64,000 bases of DNA. Source: SSF26 sp041918515. Lineage in GTDB: Bacteria; Chloroflexota; Anaerolineae; J102. Positions 1 to 7,807 of this stretch are shown in pieces (positions within the stretch are counted from its first letter, which is position 1; each line of letters begins with the position of its first letter). The position numbers and the translations under genes are program-made. The notes under the pieces are model-generated. The model had not been told where the DNA came from. It worked only from the letters and a program-made list of their open reading frames with translations, and ran no database searches. The stretch spans positions 62,001 to 126,000 of the forward strand of contig JAYRVO010000151.1 of assembly GCA_041918515.1 (NCBI GenBank), in the 5' to 3' direction.

Positions 1-762
1 GCCGACGCCAAGCAGCGCCCAACGAAATCCTTCCACGACCCAAAACAGGGGGTTGAGCTCATACAGAAATCGCCAGCGCTCGGGGATTAGACTCGCAGAA
101 TAGGCCACTGGCGTGACAAACATCCACGTCTGCATGATGAATGTGATACCCAAAACAATATCACGATACTTGACTGCCAATGTTGCTCCCCATAGCCCAA
201 TTGCCAATGCTGTTATCATAGTGAAAAGAATGTAAAACAATAGCCATAACATCGCCAAATGGAAACCATAACCATAATAAAGCATCATTCCGATCAACAC
301 CACGAAAGATGCCGCGAGTTCTACGAGATTAGTAAGCACAGCCGATATAGGTATAATTAGTCGGGGAAAGTATACCTTGGAGATGATGTCCATCCGGCTT
401 GTCAAGCTGCCTACAGCCATGGGCGTCGCGCCAGCAAAATAGGTCCACGGCAATAAAGCGGCATAGGTGAAAAGGGGGTAAGGCACACCTTCAGAAGGCA
501 GCTTTGCTAACCCGCCAAAGACGGCGCTAAACACCACCATGGTGATGAGCGGTCGCAGGATGAACCACAAGGATCCCAGGGCGGTTTGGCGATGGCGCGC
601 CCTAATCTCGCGCAATGTCAGAAACCAAAGCAGATCACGGAACCGCCATACATCGGCCAGACCAACGTTTGCCCATCCTTTGTTGGCGCGAATGACCAGA
701 TGAGGCGTTTTGGGTTTGACGTGAGGTTTGTCGATATTCTGACTTATTTGTACAGTAGACAT
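1..762 (-). CDS. ABC-2 type polysaccharide exporter permease (partial, C-terminus beyond the window)
   Basis: This is the membrane subunit of an ABC exporter of the Wzm/TagG type, which moves undecaprenyl-linked polysaccharide across the inner membrane together with a Wzt-type ATPase. Translation from the ATG at 762 gives about 254 residues with an N-terminal amphipathic stretch containing LREIRARHRQTALG, typical of the family, then at least five hydrophobic segments (for example LITMVVFSAVFGGL and ALAIGLWGATLAVKY). The frame is open to base 1, so the last membrane segment is missing. It lies 31 bases after the epimerase gene on the same strand, in a polysaccharide cluster. The partner ATPase is not in the window and is expected just beyond base 1. 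Confidence 0.85.
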   Translation of the reverse strand, partial: MSTVQISQNIDKPHVKPKTPHLVIRANKGWANVGLADVWRFRDLLWFLTLREIRARHRQTALGSLWFILRPLITMVVFSAVFGGLAKLPSEGVPYPLFTYAALLPWTYFAGATPMAVGSLTSRMDIISKVYFPRLIIPISAVLTNLVELAASFVVLIGMMLYYGYGFHLAMLWLLFYILFTMITALAIGLWGATLAVKYRDIVLGITFIMQTWMFVTPVAYSASLIPERWRFLYELNPLFWVVEGFRWALLGVG

Positions 763-793
763 CGAATGGTGTGGGGGTTCAGGTGCAATGGAA

Positions 794-1831
794 TTACAAG
801 TTCAGGTGCGATACATTTTCGCCATTTTGTTGGCGATACCAGGCAATCGTGCGTTTGAGACCCTCATCGAAATCGGTCTGCGCCTGAAATCCAAAAAGTT
901 CCCAAGCGCGGCTCGTATCCAGACGCCGACGGGGCTGACCGTTGGGCTTGGTGACATCCCAGATGATCTGGCCCTGAAAACCGGTCAATCGTGCAATCGT
1001 CGTGACCAGATCGCGGATACTGATTTCCATGGCGGAACCGAGATTGACCGGCTCGCTGCTGTTCAAGCGTTCTGCAGAGAGGATGATGCCTTCAGCGGCG
1101 TCTTCGACGTAAAGGAATTCACGCGTGGGCGAGCCATCTCCCCAAGCGACAATGTGATCGGCGTTGTTGTCGCGCGCCTCGGTGCATTTGTGGATAAGGG
1201 CTGGGATCACGTGCGATGTTTCCAAATCGAAGTTGTCGCGTGGTCCATAGAGATTGACAGGCAGCAGAAAGGTCGAGTTGAAGCCGTATTGTTGGCGATA
1301 AGCCTGGGACTGCACCAGCAGCATTTTCTTGGCCAGACCATAGGGAGCATTCGTTTCTTCGGGATAGCCGTTCCATAACGATTCTTCATGGAAGGGAACA
1401 GGTGTATGCTTGGGATAGGCGCAAATCGTGCCAATCGCCACGAATTTGCCGATGCCAGCGCTCCAGGCTTCGTGCAATAACTGCGCCCCCATCATCAAGT
1501 TGTCATAAAAGAAATCCGCAGGATGGAGACGATTGGCGCCGATGCCGCCCACACGCGCCGCCAAGTGAATGACGATCACTTTGGCAGGGTCGATGCTGAA
1601 GCGGGACAGCGTATCGGTATAGAGTTGACGAACTGCATCGGCTTGGGTCAAATCATAGACGCGGCTGCGTGGAATAACCAGCCCCGCCACACCGCGCTCT
1701 TGCAATTTTTCCACCACAAAGGAACCCAGAAAGCCAGCGCCCCCGGTGACAATGGCCACCTTGTCACGCCAGAAGGCGGCGCTGTCAGGCCACAAGTTTG
1801 TCGTTGCGCTTTGCTTATCCGTCAAGGTCAT
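794..1831 (-). CDS. NAD(P)-dependent epimerase, GDP-L-fucose synthase-like
   Basis: This is an extended short-chain dehydrogenase/epimerase of the GDP-4-keto-6-deoxymannose epimerase/reductase (Fcl/WcaG) group, which makes a deoxysugar nucleotide for surface glycan. The N-terminus carries the glycine-rich NAD(P) site TGGAGFLGSF. The catalytic YxxxK is in YGLAKKML, and the motif NLYGPRDNFD follows, as in Fcl. The frame is open 52 codons further upstream, but the ATG at 1831 (MTLTDKQS) was chosen because the Rossmann fold begins about 26 residues later and the extra part is unlike the family. The length of about 345 residues is slightly above the usual 310-320. It precedes the exporter permease. 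The exact sugar product cannot be read from sequence. Confidence 0.82.
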   Translation of the reverse strand: MTLTDKQSATTNLWPDSAAFWRDKVAIVTGGAGFLGSFVVEKLQERGVAGLVIPRSRVYDLTQADAVRQLYTDTLSRFSIDPAKVIVIHLAARVGGIGANRLHPADFFYDNLMMGAQLLHEAWSAGIGKFVAIGTICAYPKHTPVPFHEESLWNGYPEETNAPYGLAKKMLLVQSQAYRQQYGFNSTFLLPVNLYGPRDNFDLETSHVIPALIHKCTEARDNNADHIVAWGDGSPTREFLYVEDAAEGIILSAERLNSSEPVNLGSAMEISIRDLVTTIARLTGFQGQIIWDVTKPNGQPRRRLDTSRAWELFGFQAQTDFDEGLKRTIAWYRQQNGENVSHLNL

Positions 1832-2204
1832 GAATTTTTTCCATAAAGTGAGTGAAGGTGAATGTTCACAGGCGGCGACAAAAAGCGCCCAAGCTCCGCC
1901 ACACAAGCGATTTTTCAGCTTGTGCTTGTCTTCGTATGATTGGGCAAAGAACGGAGCTATCGCTACCACGTTGCTGTTGCCAAACAAACGTCATGCCCTG
2001 GGATGAGCCAAGGCCAAAAATCGACCACCCCGGAGCAATGCTTCAGGGTGAATACAGCAGAATCAGACGCCAGGCCCCGCTCTGAGGCCCGCCAACTGCC
2101 AAATACCCTTTCTTCTTCAACAGTTTTTATCTTGCCATACTTAATATATGGAAGCAAGTTGGCGACCGTTGAACAGTGTAAAGAAAGTTGCTGGCTCGCG
2201 CAGC
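1832..2204. other. Intergenic region, no gene recognised
   Basis: These 373 bases separate the epimerase gene from the glycosyltransferase operon, both read on the minus strand. No frame here resembles a protein, and no strong hairpin with a T-run was seen. A promoter for the epimerase gene is expected here; an AT-richer patch near 2110-2160 is the most likely place, but no convincing pair of hexamers was found. Confidence 0.5.
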
Positions 2205-3251
2205 TCAGCTTTTCTCGGCGCTAAGCGCTGCGTCGCTACGCGGGATGCGTCGTGACTGGGAAAAAGCCAGGCCCCAACCAAAGCCAATACCTGAAGCGAG
2301 AGCGCGTACGACCAGGAGCGGCAGGGCGACGCTAAGCACCGCAGGGTCTCGCCGGGCTACCATGATCAAAAACGGTAGGGTGCTAAGTAAGAAAGTCAGG
2401 GTCAGACCCAGTGCCGCCCAGCCAGCCACAGGCCAGAATAGCCATATCGGCAAGGCCATGAGCAATAGCCCTACCAACCCAATCTGCACTTTCAGGCTTT
2501 GGGTCGTGTGCGAGTCAGCCAGGGCGTAATCGGGGTGCTGTCGCGTCAGAAACGCTTTCCAATAGCCGATCCGAAATTTGCGACGGGCATAAGCCCACCA
2601 GGAAGCGACATGATGGTGATAGACCGCGGCTTGCTGATTGAGCCGGAAAATGTAACCTGCCTGGGCGAGCCGGAACGACAATTCGTGATCCTCGCCCGCA
2701 GCGCCGAGGAAGCGCGCATCGAACCCTCCCGCATCGAGAAAGACCTGACGGCGGTAAGCGCAGTACGAGGTGTCCAAGGCATTGATGCCGCCATGCGTTG
2801 TTTCGTAGCGGGCGATGCGCTGATACCTTTCTTCGTATTCGAGTTGCACGAAGCGCGCCACCAGTCCTTTCTGTTGGGTGCGGTAGACACCACGGACGCC
2901 ACTGACGACAGGCGCCGCGAAGACTTCGAGCATGTGTTCCAGGAAATCGATGACGGGTTCGCAATCTGCATCCGTAAATACGACGATGGGTGCGCGCGCT
3001 ATGGCCGCCCCAGCGTTGCGCGCCGCGGCCGGTCCGCCATGCGGCAGCCGCAAGACCCGTGCTCCTGCTGCTTCTGCCACGGCTGCTGTGTTATCACTGC
3101 TGCCATCGTCTACCACGATGACTTCGTATTCGTCGCGCGGCAAAGTCTGCTGATCGAGGGCAGACAGGCAGGCTGGTAGATCGCGCGCGGCGTTGTAAGC
3201 GGCGATGATCACACTGGCGCGCAGTTGCAGGGGAACAGAATTCTGGACCAC
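2205..3251 (-). CDS. Family 2 glycosyltransferase with C-terminal membrane segments
   Basis: This is a GT-A fold glycosyltransferase. Near the N-terminus it has SVIIAAYNAARDLPACL, then VIVVDDGSSDNTAAV and VVFTDADCEP, giving the nucleotide-sugar and metal-binding aspartates. The C-terminal 110 residues hold two or three hydrophobic segments (around IGLVGLLLMALPIWLFWPVAG), which anchor it in the membrane and suggest action on a lipid-linked glycan. The start is a GTG at 3251, three bases after the stop of the preceding GT4 gene, so the two are co-transcribed. Donor and acceptor are unknown. It is the last gene of the flippase-GT2-GT4-GT2 operon. Confidence 0.85.
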   Translation of the reverse strand: MVQNSVPLQLRASVIIAAYNAARDLPACLSALDQQTLPRDEYEVIVVDDGSSDNTAAVAEAAGARVLRLPHGGPAAARNAGAAIARAPIVVFTDADCEPVIDFLEHMLEVFAAPVVSGVRGVYRTQQKGLVARFVQLEYEERYQRIARYETTHGGINALDTSYCAYRRQVFLDAGGFDARFLGAAGEDHELSFRLAQAGYIFRLNQQAAVYHHHVASWWAYARRKFRIGYWKAFLTRQHPDYALADSHTTQSLKVQIGLVGLLLMALPIWLFWPVAGWAALGLTLTFLLSTLPFLIMVARRDPAVLSVALPLLVVRALASGIGFGWGLAFSQSRRIPRSDAALSAEKS

Positions 3252-3254
3252 AAT

Positions 3255-4448
3255 TCAGGGGTTCGACAAAGGATAGAGTCGTGCAGGTTCGACGCCGGGT
3301 TCGTGGACGATGGCCCCACCCCGTGAAACCATCTGTCGATAGAGCAGCGCCATGCGTTCGACCATCAACTGCACATCGAAGGTTTCGTTCACCCGTTCGC
3401 GCCCGGCCCGACCGAGTTGCAGCGCGTGCGCAGGATTCGCCACGAGTTGCAAGACGCGTTCACTCAATTCGGCAGCATTGCCAGGCGCCACCAAATAGCC
3501 CTGAATGCCGTCAAGCACGACCTCGGGGATGCCGCCAGAAGCGCTGGCTACGATGGGCTTGCCCAGAGACATGGCTTCGATGAGGACGATGCCAAATGAT
3601 TCGTGCCGCGAAGGCAGCATGATCACATCGCTGGCAGCCATCAGTGGCGCCACCTCGCGTTGGTAGCCCAGAAACTGCACCTTGTCGGCGATGGCCAATG
3701 CCCTGGCTTGCCCCTGCAGTTGGCGTTCCAGGCGACCATCGCCCACGATCCAGAAGCGCAAATCGGGCCGTTGTTGCAACATGATCTGGGCGGCGCGCAG
3801 GAAGTCACTATGTCCTTTCACTGGTTCCAGCCGGCCAAAGACCGAGATGAGTGGCTGCGTTGGATCCACGCCATAGCGTTGGCGCATGACCATGCGATCA
3901 CCACCGGCGGAGCGCGCAAAAGCAGCCGCATCGATGCCATGATGGATGACGCGAATGCGCTGTTTCGCTACATGCCGCGCCAATCGCTGCGCCTGGCTGT
4001 GAGAGGGCACAAGTACAATGTCTGCATGCTTCAAGGCCCAATGATCGGCAATGCCAAAAAGTCGCAACAAAGGCTCGTCATCCGTCGCCAGGTGGTGATC
4101 GGTTGCCACCCAGGGGCGGCCGCTCAGCCGGGCTGCAGTCCACCCCAGCAAGTCACTCTTGAACTCGTGTGTGTGCAGAAGATCGCAATCTGCCAAACGT
4201 GATTGTAAGAGCCGGATGACATGAGGCAGATCTTGCGGGCGGGCAGGGATTTCGTGAACGGTGCAACCCAAATCCTGAGCCTGCACGGCCAGCGGGTGCG
4301 GCTCGGCATCCAGACCCCAGCGACGCAACAGCACGATTTCGATGTCGATCCCACGGTTTGGCAAGTGTTGCGCCAATTGTAGAATTTGGCGTTCTGGTCC
4401 CCAGACGCGATCACCCTGACGACAATGCAGAATACGGAGCGATCTCAT
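3255..4448 (-). CDS. Family 4 glycosyltransferase
   Basis: This is a GT-B fold glycosyltransferase of about 397 residues, the normal size for GT4. The C-terminal half has the hallmark motifs: SVFGRLEPVKGH at the start of the donor domain, and MLPSRHESFGIVLIEAMSLG with the E-x7-E pair that binds the nucleotide sugar. The N-terminal acceptor domain begins with ILHCRQGDRVWGPERQIL, as in enzymes that start from a glycine-rich loop. The start overlaps the stop of the upstream GT2 gene by four bases (ATGA), showing translational coupling. It presumably adds one sugar of the polysaccharide repeat unit at the cytoplasmic face; substrate is not predictable. Confidence 0.87.
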   Translation of the reverse strand: MRSLRILHCRQGDRVWGPERQILQLAQHLPNRGIDIEIVLLRRWGLDAEPHPLAVQAQDLGCTVHEIPARPQDLPHVIRLLQSRLADCDLLHTHEFKSDLLGWTAARLSGRPWVATDHHLATDDEPLLRLFGIADHWALKHADIVLVPSHSQAQRLARHVAKQRIRVIHHGIDAAAFARSAGGDRMVMRQRYGVDPTQPLISVFGRLEPVKGHSDFLRAAQIMLQQRPDLRFWIVGDGRLERQLQGQARALAIADKVQFLGYQREVAPLMAASDVIMLPSRHESFGIVLIEAMSLGKPIVASASGGIPEVVLDGIQGYLVAPGNAAELSERVLQLVANPAHALQLGRAGRERVNETFDVQLMVERMALLYRQMVSRGGAIVHEPGVEPARLYPLSNP

Positions 4449-5452
4449 AACTTCTTAGTCGGTGCGGACATCGAGAAGCGAGGGGGAGCGCCGGAGAGTG
4501 GGTCAGGATAAACTTCCAATCGTCCACACCAGGCCCAGCGCAGCAGTGCGGAGTGCAGTTGACGCTGGCGGGCGGGGTGCGCTTCGCGACCCATCAGCCC
4601 CAACAGGCTGAAGCCCAGCCATTTGCCCACGGCCACCATTGCCATACCCAACCGATGTCTACGCGCCGCCCCACGCCCCTGCCACACCCGCAGATAGCGA
4701 TTAGCGCCATCTACAGCCAGCAAGGCCGTGCGCATGGGGGCCTGGCGGCTACTCTCCGCCCCGGCGTGAATGACGATGGCTTTGGCTACGAGGATGGTCT
4801 GATAACCGGCGTCCTGGATGCGGCGACTGAGATCGACGTCTTCTCCGTACATGGGAAAGGTTGGCTGTAACCGCCGTAGGTCGGGTGTGAGATGCTCGGA
4901 AAGAAGCAGGCAGGCGCCAGAGAGGAGGGGGACGGGGCCGGTTTGGCTACGGTCGTAGGTAGGGCGCAAATTGGCGGCCAACAAGGGATGGTGCGGAAAA
5001 CGCATGGTAAGGCCCGACCAGATCAACATCTCGGACCAGGCGGTGGGGTAATGGCGGGCAGTGCGCAAATCATCATGATTTTGAAGATCGAGGATGCGCG
5101 GGCCTAGCAAGCCTGCCTCGACGTGGTGATCGGCATAGCGCACCAGATGGGCAAGGCTAGAAGGGCGGGGGAGGGTGTCAGGGTTGAGCAAGAGCAGGTG
5201 CCGGCCGCTCGCAGCGGCCAAGCCCTGATTTGCAGCCGCAGTATACAGGCGATTGTGAGCATTGGCAATGACGCGCATCTCTGGAAAACATCGCTGCACT
5301 TCTTCGGCGCTGCCATCGCTCGAGGCATTGTCGATGATGATCGCTTCCCAGTCGCAAGGCTCGATTGCTGCTGGCAACGCTGCCAGGCAGCGCAGCAAGG
5401 AGTCGCGCACGTTCCAACTGACGATGACGATGCTGAGGTCGGGCTTGGTCAT
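4445..5452 (-). CDS. Family 2 glycosyltransferase, rhamnosyltransferase-like
   Basis: The protein starts at MTKPDLSIVIVSWN (ATG at 5452), giving about 335 residues. It resembles the WbbL/RfbF group of GT2 enzymes, many of which transfer rhamnose: SIVIVSWNVRDSLLRCL, then AIIIDNASSDGSAEE, LLLLNPDTLPRPSSL and the late motif MYGEDVDLSRRIQDAGY. The same frame is open 111 codons upstream, but that part lies inside the flippase gene and is Arg-rich nonsense. The ATG overlaps the flippase stop by four bases. Donor specificity is inferred only from overall resemblance. Confidence 0.85.
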   Translation of the reverse strand: MTKPDLSIVIVSWNVRDSLLRCLAALPAAIEPCDWEAIIIDNASSDGSAEEVQRCFPEMRVIANAHNRLYTAAANQGLAAASGRHLLLLNPDTLPRPSSLAHLVRYADHHVEAGLLGPRILDLQNHDDLRTARHYPTAWSEMLIWSGLTMRFPHHPLLAANLRPTYDRSQTGPVPLLSGACLLLSEHLTPDLRRLQPTFPMYGEDVDLSRRIQDAGYQTILVAKAIVIHAGAESSRQAPMRTALLAVDGANRYLRVWQGRGAARRHRLGMAMVAVGKWLGFSLLGLMGREAHPARQRQLHSALLRWAWCGRLEVYPDPLSGAPPRFSMSAPTKKL

Positions 5453-6981
5453 GGCGCCATGCCCTGGAAGATAGAGGAAGGTCGTAACCAGCGACGCAGC
5501 CAGGCGCCCTCTTCGGGACGCAGGAGTCCGAGCGCGAAGAGGCCGGCGCCATAGATCAGCGTATAGACGCCGCCCAGGATCAGAAGATGTAGCAAGTCGG
5601 GTTGGACGATCCGGCCCCCGACCCATGCCAACCCCACCGCCAGTAACATCGCCCAAATCATCACGCCGGGCGACAGGGCCGCTACAAAGGTTCGTCTGTC
5701 CACATCGCCCACGCGTCCGAAGGCTGTCAGTGTCAGGAAACCACTGCTGCTGATCGCTATGGCATTGGCGACGATCAAGCCCCAATAGCCCCAGCGCGGC
5801 GCCAGCGCCAGCGCCAAGAGGAGGTTGAACACCATGTTGTACAGCGTCAGCAGCCAGGCCAGGCCGGGGCGGGCCATAGCCTGTAATGCCACCGAAGCAG
5901 AAGCCGCCAGGCTGACCACCGCCCAGGCGAAACCAAGCACTTGCAATGCCATCACCGGCTCGGCCAGGCGCCGGCCAAACCAGGCCGTCACGAATGGAGC
6001 GGCCAGAGCTATCACCACGCCTGCCAGGGGGACGATGACAAGCACGGCCAAACGCAGAGAACCGAGGTAGAGCCGGCGTACTCCTATCATGCCAGCTTCC
6101 ACATAGGCCGCCGCAAAAGCCGGGTACACTGCCTGAGCCAGCGCCAATGCCAGCAGGAAGATCTGCCCGGCCACGAGCGCAGCCAACTCATAAAAGGCCA
6201 CACTGGTCAACCCACTCCAGCGCGCCAGGACGATTTTGTTCGTGGCGGTGAAGCAAAGGGCGACGACACTGGAAGCGAAGACATAGCGCCCGAAACGCCA
6301 ATCCGCGGCCAGGCAATCACTCTGTACCAGCCGCGGCGAGACGCGCAAACCCGGCGTCACCCTGATCGCGGCCAGAAATAGCACCGCCATCTGCAAAAAT
6401 GCTGCCAGCAGCTGCGCCCGCGCAACCCCGACCAGCCCCTTGTCTTGCCAAACCGCAAGCAGAGCGCCCACGGCGAAGACCAAACGGTTCACCGTCACTC
6501 CGGCGCTGGTGTAGGCCATCTGTTGCGCGCCTTCCAACGAAGCGCCCAAGAGCGTCGCACATACGGTGGGAACGAAACTCAGCGCCAGAATGCGCAGAGC
6601 GGTAGCGCTCACAGCGAGCAGAGGCTCAGGAATCCCCAATAGCCTCGCCAACCAGGGCGCCAACCCAATCCCTACCAGGGTGAGCGCCAGCCCCAGCCCC
6701 AGCAACGGCCAGATGGCGCTATTCAGATGCGCAGCAATGTGCGACCAGCGCCCCAATGCGCGACCCTGGGCGATCTGGCGGACTAACGCCCGCCCCAGGC
6801 CAAAATCCAACATCTGGCTGAGAAGTATCACGACCCCGCACAATGCCCAAACACCGAACATCTCGCTGCCCAGACCTTTGATGAGCGCCGGCGTGACCAC
6901 CAGCGCGATCAGCGAGGTGAGAATCATCCCCACCAGATTGAACCCCATGTTGGTTAGGATGGTGCGGGCGCGAGTTGTCAT
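5449..6981 (-). CDS. Polysaccharide flippase, Wzx/MATE-like superfamily
   Basis: This 510-residue protein consists almost entirely of hydrophobic segments, about 12-14, beginning with NLVGMILTSLIALVVTPALI and ending near LLILGGVYTLIYGAGLFALG. This matches the MOP superfamily O-antigen/teichoic-acid flippases, which move undecaprenyl-linked repeat units to the outer face of the membrane. It is the first gene of the four-gene operon with three glycosyltransferases, which supports a role in repeat-unit assembly. A Wzx-dependent route and the ABC exporter at 1-762 would normally be alternatives, so the cluster may serve two glycans. Confidence 0.85.
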   Translation of the reverse strand: MTTRARTILTNMGFNLVGMILTSLIALVVTPALIKGLGSEMFGVWALCGVVILLSQMLDFGLGRALVRQIAQGRALGRWSHIAAHLNSAIWPLLGLGLALTLVGIGLAPWLARLLGIPEPLLAVSATALRILALSFVPTVCATLLGASLEGAQQMAYTSAGVTVNRLVFAVGALLAVWQDKGLVGVARAQLLAAFLQMAVLFLAAIRVTPGLRVSPRLVQSDCLAADWRFGRYVFASSVVALCFTATNKIVLARWSGLTSVAFYELAALVAGQIFLLALALAQAVYPAFAAAYVEAGMIGVRRLYLGSLRLAVLVIVPLAGVVIALAAPFVTAWFGRRLAEPVMALQVLGFAWAVVSLAASASVALQAMARPGLAWLLTLYNMVFNLLLALALAPRWGYWGLIVANAIAISSSGFLTLTAFGRVGDVDRRTFVAALSPGVMIWAMLLAVGLAWVGGRIVQPDLLHLLILGGVYTLIYGAGLFALGLLRPEEGAWLRRWLRPSSIFQGMAP

Positions 6982-7018
6982 GAGTCAGGCAGAGATCGAG
7001 ACAGAAATAGCCTGCAAA

Positions 7019-7690
7019 CTATAGCGTTCCCCTGGTGTCGCCGTCAAGCTCAAAGAGCGCCCCCAACTCTTCGATGTAGGCCAGATAGAAATCCGCTTCG
7101 CCCTGATCGGGTTGGCCCAGCAAGACCGTGCGCATCCCCATGGCCCGCGCTGGGGTCAAGTTGACGGCGCTGTCTTCAATGAACAAGCAGCGTTCGGCGG
7201 CAACGCCGAGAAGGGCCAGACAGCGCTCGTAGGCCAGCGGATGCGGCTTGGAAACGAAACCGATCTCGCCCATCCCCACCATCTGATTGAAATACGGCAG
7301 CACCCCCAGCGCGCCCAACACATTGCGGGCGTGATCCGATGTGGCGTTGGTGAAGATAGCTTTGCGTTGTGGCAACAATGCCAGCATGTGCGCCAGGCGA
7401 GGATTGGGCTGCAAATAGCGCCGGGCGTCGAAATCATGGACATAAGCCAGATAAGGCGCTGGATCCACGCCGTGTTCGTCCATCAAGCCCATGATTGTGG
7501 TGCCGTATGCTTTCCAGTAACGTTTCTGCACCGCGCTCGCTTCCTGCGCGGGCAGATCGAGCAATTCGCAAACATAATCGAGAATGCGCTTGTCGATCTC
7601 TTGCCAGAGACCGAGGTCGCGTGGGTACATCGTGTTGTCCAAATCGAACAAGAGCAGGTCGATATCGGAGAGCGCTAGTTTGAATTCCAT
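7019..7690 (-). CDS. HAD-superfamily hydrolase, pyrimidine 5'-nucleotidase-like
   Basis: The N-terminus holds HAD motif I, LLLFDLDNTMYPRDLG, with the nucleophilic and acid/base aspartates. Motif II is AIFTNAT, the motif III lysine lies near VSKPHPLAYE, and motif IV is CLFIEDSAVNL. The small cap domain after motif I (about residues 25-90) and the sequence DNTMYP match the SDT1/PHO13-like pyrimidine 5'-nucleotidase group, which dephosphorylates UMP/CMP or related phosphates. The length of 223 residues is normal. It is transcribed away from mutL, with about 117 bases between start codons. Actual substrate is unknown, as HAD enzymes are often promiscuous. Confidence 0.82.
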   Translation of the reverse strand: MEFKLALSDIDLLLFDLDNTMYPRDLGLWQEIDKRILDYVCELLDLPAQEASAVQKRYWKAYGTTIMGLMDEHGVDPAPYLAYVHDFDARRYLQPNPRLAHMLALLPQRKAIFTNATSDHARNVLGALGVLPYFNQMVGMGEIGFVSKPHPLAYERCLALLGVAAERCLFIEDSAVNLTPARAMGMRTVLLGQPDQGEADFYLAYIEELGALFELDGDTRGTL

Positions 7691-7730
7691 GCCGTCATTA
7701 TCGCTTTGGCCGTTGGCTCCCTACAAATTC

Positions 7731-7739
7731 TGCTATAAT
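7731..7739 (+). promoter_or_regulatory. Extended -10 promoter for mutL
   Basis: The sequence TGCTATAAT is a perfect sigma-70-type -10 hexamer with the TGn extension. A weak -35 (TTGGCT) lies about 15 bases upstream. Transcription would begin near 7746, about 60 bases before the mutL start. Confidence 0.55.
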
Positions 7740-7747
7740 TCCCTTCA

Positions 7748-7789
7748 TGCCCATCCGCCCCCTCTCCCCCGATGCTGCTCCCCAATAAC
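7748..7789 (+). other. Possible 13-codon leader ORF resembling the mutL start
   Basis: An ATG two bases after the predicted transcription start opens a frame reading MPIRPLSPDAAPQ and then a stop. It closely mimics the real MutL N-terminus, MPIHLLSPDVADK, encoded 60 bases downstream. About 25 of the first 32 bases match. It may be a decayed tandem duplication of the gene start or a leader peptide; no evidence of translation is visible. Confidence 0.35.
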
Positions 7790-7807
7790 CGAGCACAAAT
7801 AACCATC